From Candidatus Kuenenia stuttgartensis (GTDB lineage: Bacteria > Planctomycetota > Planctomycetia > Gemmatales > Gemmataceae): DNA of 64,000 bases. A program made the translations under genes and the position numbers. Every line of letters begins with the position of its first letter. Position 1 is the first letter of the stretch. Where the stretch lies: the NCBI GenBank assembly GCA_945875585.1, contig CAMCLK010000001.1, positions 62,001 through 126,000 on the forward strand. Reading direction: 5' to 3'. The notes below the pieces were generated by a model. It worked only from the letters and a program-made list of their open reading frames with translations, searched no databases and was not told where the DNA came from. Shown one piece after another: positions 60,831 to 64,000 of this stretch.

Positions 60831-61577
60831 ATGTCCACGTTACGCACCGTTGTGCTCTTGTTTTTGTTTGCCGGAATGGCCGTGGCGCAGGAAAGCCTGC
60901 CGGGCTTTTTGAACCGTCCGAAAATTGAAGATAAGTTGCTACCCAAGGCAACCATCAGCAAAGCCGCCGGTGAATTGTCATTTATCAATACCACCCCTGG
61001 TTTTGAAGCGATTGCTTGGAGGCTTGGCAGTGGCGAGCTGAAGTTTACAAAAATGGACAAAGGCGACATTATCTTGAGGCACAATGGCAAATCTGTTCGC
61101 ATGGACGCCTCGCATGGTATCGAGATGGGCAAACCAGCGCATTACGAGTATGTGAAGGCAGCTGACGACCGCTTGGGCGCGCGCATATACGCGTTGAGCC
61201 AGTTCTTGGTGAAAACAGATGAAGCGGTGATCAAGGGGCTGATCGACGATCTGCTACTTGCCGAATACCGCAAATTGAGGGCTTTGGCCCAACGCCCTGA
61301 TGCTATTCACGCGCACCGTGACTTGGATCTTTTTCTGTTCCGATGGATGGAAGGGCCAGAGGCCTATCTGCCGACCAAGCACAATGGCATGCTTTTGAAC
61401 GAAGTCTTGGAAAAGGGGCTATGGTCCGAGATGCCTAGCAAGGGTCGATTCACGCGCAACGCACGCCTCGACCGCGAGTTCCGCGCCTTCCACACCAAGG
61501 TCCTGATCGGCCCCGACGAAGACGAAAGCACCGGCACCAGACGCAACCCGCCACTACCGGAGTGGGGGATAAAGTAG
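60831..61577 (+). CDS. Secreted protein of unknown function
   Basis: 248 residues from ATG 60831, which opens on a signal peptide (LRTVVLLFLFAGMAVAQ); the frame extends to 60786, overlapping the VOC stop. No family recognised. The C-terminal half is helical and charged (RDLDLFLFRWMEGPEAYLP). A preceding GGAG lies ten bases from the start. It may be the third gene of the trpS transcript. The Mrr gene begins 35 bp after its stop. Confidence 0.55.
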   Translation: MSTLRTVVLLFLFAGMAVAQESLPGFLNRPKIEDKLLPKATISKAAGELSFINTTPGFEAIAWRLGSGELKFTKMDKGDIILRHNGKSVRMDASHGIEMGKPAHYEYVKAADDRLGARIYALSQFLVKTDEAVIKGLIDDLLLAEYRKLRALAQRPDAIHAHRDLDLFLFRWMEGPEAYLPTKHNGMLLNEVLEKGLWSEMPSKGRFTRNARLDREFRAFHTKVLIGPDEDESTGTRRNPPLPEWGIK

Positions 61578-61612
61578 GAGTTATTAATTCTTTTTTAAAG
61601 GTATTACTGACA

Positions 61613-62536
61613 ATGGCCATTCCGGATTTTCAGTCGACCATGTTGCCATTTCTCGAAAATCTGAAAGATGGGAAGGAAGTGGCATTTCGTGACGTGGTGG
61701 AAAAATTGGCAAATCAATATTGTCTCACTCAAGAAGAACGCGAAACCTTGTTGCCTAGTAAAACAGGCAGCCTCTTTAATAACAGAATCGCTTGGGCCAA
61801 GACGCATCTTAAGTTTGCCGGTCTCATTGAAAATCCAAGCCGTGGCAAAATCAAAATATCAGCACTAGGCGCCAAAACATTGTTGGAAATGCCTCCGGTT
61901 ATAAACTGCAAATATTTGAAAAAGTTTCCTTCTTATTTGAAATTCATTGGGACAAGTAATGAAGTAGACCCTTCTGCCGAAGTAGCAATTCTTGACAGTT
62001 CAATAAAAACTAATCAAACCCCAATGGAAACTATCGATTCTGCGCATGCGGCACTAACAAATGCGACAAGGCAGGATATGCTTGAACGCATCAAAAAATG
62101 TTCGCCTGCTTTTTTTGAAATTGTAGTTATTAGATTTCTGCAAGCGTTAGGGTATGGGGCAACAGGCCATGCGCTGGTTACTGGCAAGGCCGGAGATGGA
62201 GGTATTGATGGAATAATCCGGGAAGATAAGCTAGGGCTGGATATCGTCTGTGTTCAAGCAAAAAGATGGGAGGGAACTGTTGGTCGTCCCACTATTCAAA
62301 CCTTTGTTGGAAGTATGGATTTTGTCCGAGCAAGAAAAGGCGTAGTTATTACCACAGGATTTTTCACGCGCGATGCCATCGACTATATAGATCGAGGAAT
62401 AGATGGGAAAAGGGTTGTGCTAATTGATGGCCCAACTTTGGCTAATTACATGATTGATTATGGCATTGGAGTGACTGTTACGAAAAAGTACGAGATTCAG
62501 GAAATATCTGAAGACTTTTTCAACGAGGATGCATAG
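61613..62536 (+). CDS. mrr: Mrr-type restriction endonuclease
   Basis: 307 residues. It begins AIPDFQSTMLPFLENLKDG, the Mrr_N winged-helix domain, and ends with the Mrr catalytic domain: GDGGIDGIIREDKLGLDIVC followed by VQAKRW, giving the PD-(D/E)XK residues Asp, (Glu/Asp), Gln-Ala-Lys. Mrr enzymes cut modified (methylated) DNA. Base composition is clearly AT-richer than the neighbouring genes, suggesting recent acquisition. Start ATG 61613 gives the usual MAIPD N-terminus; a 17-residue longer frame overlaps the previous gene. No modification partner gene is nearby. Confidence 0.9.
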   Translation: MAIPDFQSTMLPFLENLKDGKEVAFRDVVEKLANQYCLTQEERETLLPSKTGSLFNNRIAWAKTHLKFAGLIENPSRGKIKISALGAKTLLEMPPVINCKYLKKFPSYLKFIGTSNEVDPSAEVAILDSSIKTNQTPMETIDSAHAALTNATRQDMLERIKKCSPAFFEIVVIRFLQALGYGATGHALVTGKAGDGGIDGIIREDKLGLDIVCVQAKRWEGTVGRPTIQTFVGSMDFVRARKGVVITTGFFTRDAIDYIDRGIDGKRVVLIDGPTLANYMIDYGIGVTVTKKYEIQEISEDFFNEDA

Positions 62537-62854
62537 CGACTAGGATGGCTAGCCTACCTCACCATGGTCACCCCTTGTTGCCCGAGCACGCTTGAGAAGT
62601 CCTTGTCACGGCTGGTGGCCAAACATGGGTCATGGATCAAGCCCAAGCAAAGTGCAACACGGCCAAATCTGCCAGGTACTTACGGTTGATCATTTCTAAC
62701 GCATTGGGCACCGCGCCCACCTTATGTCTGCCAGAATGTGTCAATTTGATCGGCCTCAACACTTCCCCCACCCAATCACTCGCCTGCACCCTATACCACC
62801 GGGCCTTACGGTGTATCATGCGGTTGTTCCCACAACGATTTTTTGGGTTTTACT
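62537..62854. other. 318-bp gap between mrr and the DUF1559 gene
   Basis: No intact gene with a ribosome site. It contains the possible PIN remnant (62554-62634) and a further 60-codon minus-strand frame (to 62819) without recognisable similarity. Probably decayed DNA associated with the acquisition of mrr, plus the DUF1559 promoter. Confidence 0.5.
62554..62634 (-). pseudogene. Possible remnant of a PIN-domain toxin C-terminus
   Basis: Minus-strand frame ending at TAG 62556..62554 reads LATSRDKDFSSVLGQQGVTMV, which resembles the last strand-helix of PIN-domain (VapC-like) toxins. Upstream in other frames there are only short open stretches with stops, so no intact gene remains. Motif-level similarity only. 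Confidence 0.25.
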
Positions 62855-63838
62855 GTGCGCCGCAGCATACGCCACGCTTTTACCCTCATCGAACTGCTGG
62901 TGGTGATTGCCATTATTGCGGTATTGATCGGGTTGCTGGTTCCCGCTGTGCAGAAGGTGCGCGAAGCCGCCAACCGTATGAGCAGCCAGAATAACCTGAA
63001 ACAACTCGGCGTGGCCGCCTTGATCTTTGAATCGGTCAACAGGCATCTGCCCACCAGCGGTGGATACGACTATACCCCCGGCATGGCGGGTAACAGTGCC
63101 CCCTACACCACACCCAACGCCTTCACCACCATTCCCGGCTACGGCGCCTTCCGGCCTCGGTGGGGCGACCCCAACAAGGCATCCTCCACCCAGTTAGGCT
63201 CCACCTTCTATTCGCTGCTGCCTTTCATGGAACAGGAAACGCTTTTCCGCAATCCGCTGCTATGCTATTCCACACCGGTGAAAACCTTGTACATGCCCTC
63301 GCGGCGCTCAGGTACCGCCCAGATCGTTCCCGCCACCGATACGGTTTACCCCGGTTGGGCCTACAACGATGCGGGGCTGGGTGCCAGCGCGCGCAGCGAC
63401 TATGCCGCCAACGATCAGGTTTGCCGTACCACCTATTCTGGATGGGGTAAAGTGACAGCCATGGCGGGCATACTTGATGGCACCACCAACACTGTGCTGA
63501 TGGGTGAAAAGGCGATGGCTGCCAGTGCTGTTGTCTCTGGAACTTGGTATTGGGACGAACCTTTTGTGATGGGCGGAACTGGTGGCACAGGCCGCTGTGG
63601 CGATGAACTTTACCCCGACACTCAATTAACGGCATTCCCGGACCGGGCATCCGGTTCTGGCTGGACGGTGGGCAGCGAATCGTGCGGTGGAGGGAATTGG
63701 GGAAACCCTTCCTCGGCGGGTGGCCCTCAGTTTGTCTTTGCCGATGGTAGCGTGAGGAGCGTGCGTTATGGCACGCCTTCCGCCAATGTCCGGCTGATGA
63801 TCCGCCCGATGGATGGTCAGGTTGTTACCTTCGACTGA
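62855..63838 (+). CDS. DUF1559 prepilin-type protein
   Basis: 327 residues from GTG 62855. A prepilin-type leader ([20 protein letters not shown], cleaved before Phe and methylated in type-II pilins) runs into the DUF1559 start [20 protein letters not shown]. The C-terminus has the usual [16 protein letters not shown] segment. Planctomycetes have dozens of such secreted pseudopilin-like proteins of unknown function. TTG 62843 is an alternative start; neither has a good ribosome site. It is followed by a lipoprotein gene 12 bp away, the standard planctomycete pair. Confidence 0.9.
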   Translation: MRRSIRHAFTLIELLVVIAIIAVLIGLLVPAVQKVREAANRMSSQNNLKQLGVAALIFESVNRHLPTSGGYDYTPGMAGNSAPYTTPNAFTTIPGYGAFRPRWGDPNKASSTQLGSTFYSLLPFMEQETLFRNPLLCYSTPVKTLYMPSRRSGTAQIVPATDTVYPGWAYNDAGLGASARSDYAANDQVCRTTYSGWGKVTAMAGILDGTTNTVLMGEKAMAASAVVSGTWYWDEPFVMGGTGGTGRCGDELYPDTQLTAFPDRASGSGWTVGSESCGGGNWGNPSSAGGPQFVFADGSVRSVRYGTPSANVRLMIRPMDGQVVTFD

Positions 63839-63850
63839 AAGAGGCGCGCC

Positions 63851-64000
63851 ATGATTTCATATTGGTTGGTCGCCGTGGTGCTGGGCACACTGATGGCGGC
63901 GGGTTGTAATGGCGACAGGCCGAAACTTGTTGCTGCCGCTGGAAAAGTCACCCACAAGGGCCAACCCCTCACTGCCGGAAGCATTATATTTCACCCCGAT
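63851..64000 (+). CDS. Planctomycete lipoprotein, N-terminal part (runs off the window)
   Basis: Fifty codons are visible. A hydrophobic leader ending in the lipobox MAAGC (Cys19) is followed by VAAAGKVTHKGQPLTAGSIIF, the start of a carboxypeptidase-regulatory-like/transthyretin-like beta domain that always follows DUF1559 genes in this phylum. It is 12 bp after the DUF1559 stop. Truncated by the window end. Confidence 0.8.
   Translation, partial: MISYWLVAVVLGTLMAAGCNGDRPKLVAAAGKVTHKGQPLTAGSIIFHPD

Noticed and set aside
1-64000. tRNA, rRNA, CRISPR arrays, prophage or transposase genes
   Set aside because: I scanned for T-loop-like motifs, regularly spaced repeats and transposase motifs and saw none that hold up; a covariance-model scan would be decisive.

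Overview
The window is a chromosomal segment of a planctomycete, most likely Gemmataceae or a close relative. The evidence is three DUF1501 proteins, two large PSD1-type (DUF1549/DUF1553) proteins, a DUF1559 prepilin-like protein followed by a lipoprotein, a secreted chitinase with the planctomycete N-terminal L-E-x-L-E-x-R-x-x-P type motif, a short planctomycete lipoprotein and a large multiheme cytochrome. GC is moderately high, apart from a visibly AT-richer Mrr gene near the right end. I found no rRNA, tRNA, CRISPR array, prophage or complete insertion sequence. Layout: 1-2.2 kb, infB 5' end and nusA (minus). 2.4-3.2 kb, a TerC membrane protein. 3.2-16 kb, a block of secreted or exported DUF1501, PSD1 and PPC proteins on both strands, plus a strong inverted repeat at 12.0-12.15 kb. 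16-18.5 kb, a nucleotidyltransferase, a Bax-inhibitor-like membrane protein with a clear terminator, a DUF1499 protein and a small lipoprotein. 18.6-24.1 kb, a tight plus-strand run of a metallopeptidase-like protein, a YjhG/YagF-type sugar-acid dehydratase, a nucleoside-symporter-type MFS transporter and an N,N-dimethylformamidase-beta-like protein. 24.2-28 kb (minus), glycolate oxidase as a GlcD-GlcE fusion, GlcF and a 48-residue DUF2256 protein. 28.3-32.2 kb, a chitinase with two GH18 catalytic domains. 32.3-36.4 kb, a ten-heme cytochrome joined to an LVIVD propeller. 36.6-39.5 kb, rplU, an alpha/alpha-toroid-like secreted protein and fabH. 39.5-40.5 kb, an isolated NADAR-domain gene between GC-rich hairpins. 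40.5-49.3 kb (minus), nine consecutive genes: ThuA, a small membrane protein, lactonase, isochorismatase-family hydrolase, formaldehyde-activating-enzyme homologue, second lactonase, SMP-30 gluconolactonase, a secreted propeller protein and a TolB-like propeller. 49.4-59.2 kb (minus), archaeal-type phosphoglycerate mutase and a GldA/permease/GldG/DUF4340 transporter-like set. 59.4-64 kb (plus), trpS, a VOC protein, a secreted unknown, Mrr, a DUF1559 protein and a lipoprotein cut by the window edge. The most unusual signals are: (1) NusA carries a tandem copy of its KH2-plus-acidic-repeat unit in which the KH GxxG loop is lost; (2) the nine-gene lactonase operon contains an Fae homologue lacking the active-site histidine; (3) the decaheme-LVIVD fusion; (4) the GlcD-GlcE fusion; and (5) the 29-base inverted repeat element. 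The functional scheme for the nine-gene operon (sugar or sugar-acid lactone breakdown in the cell envelope coupled to a C1-binding protein) is inference.
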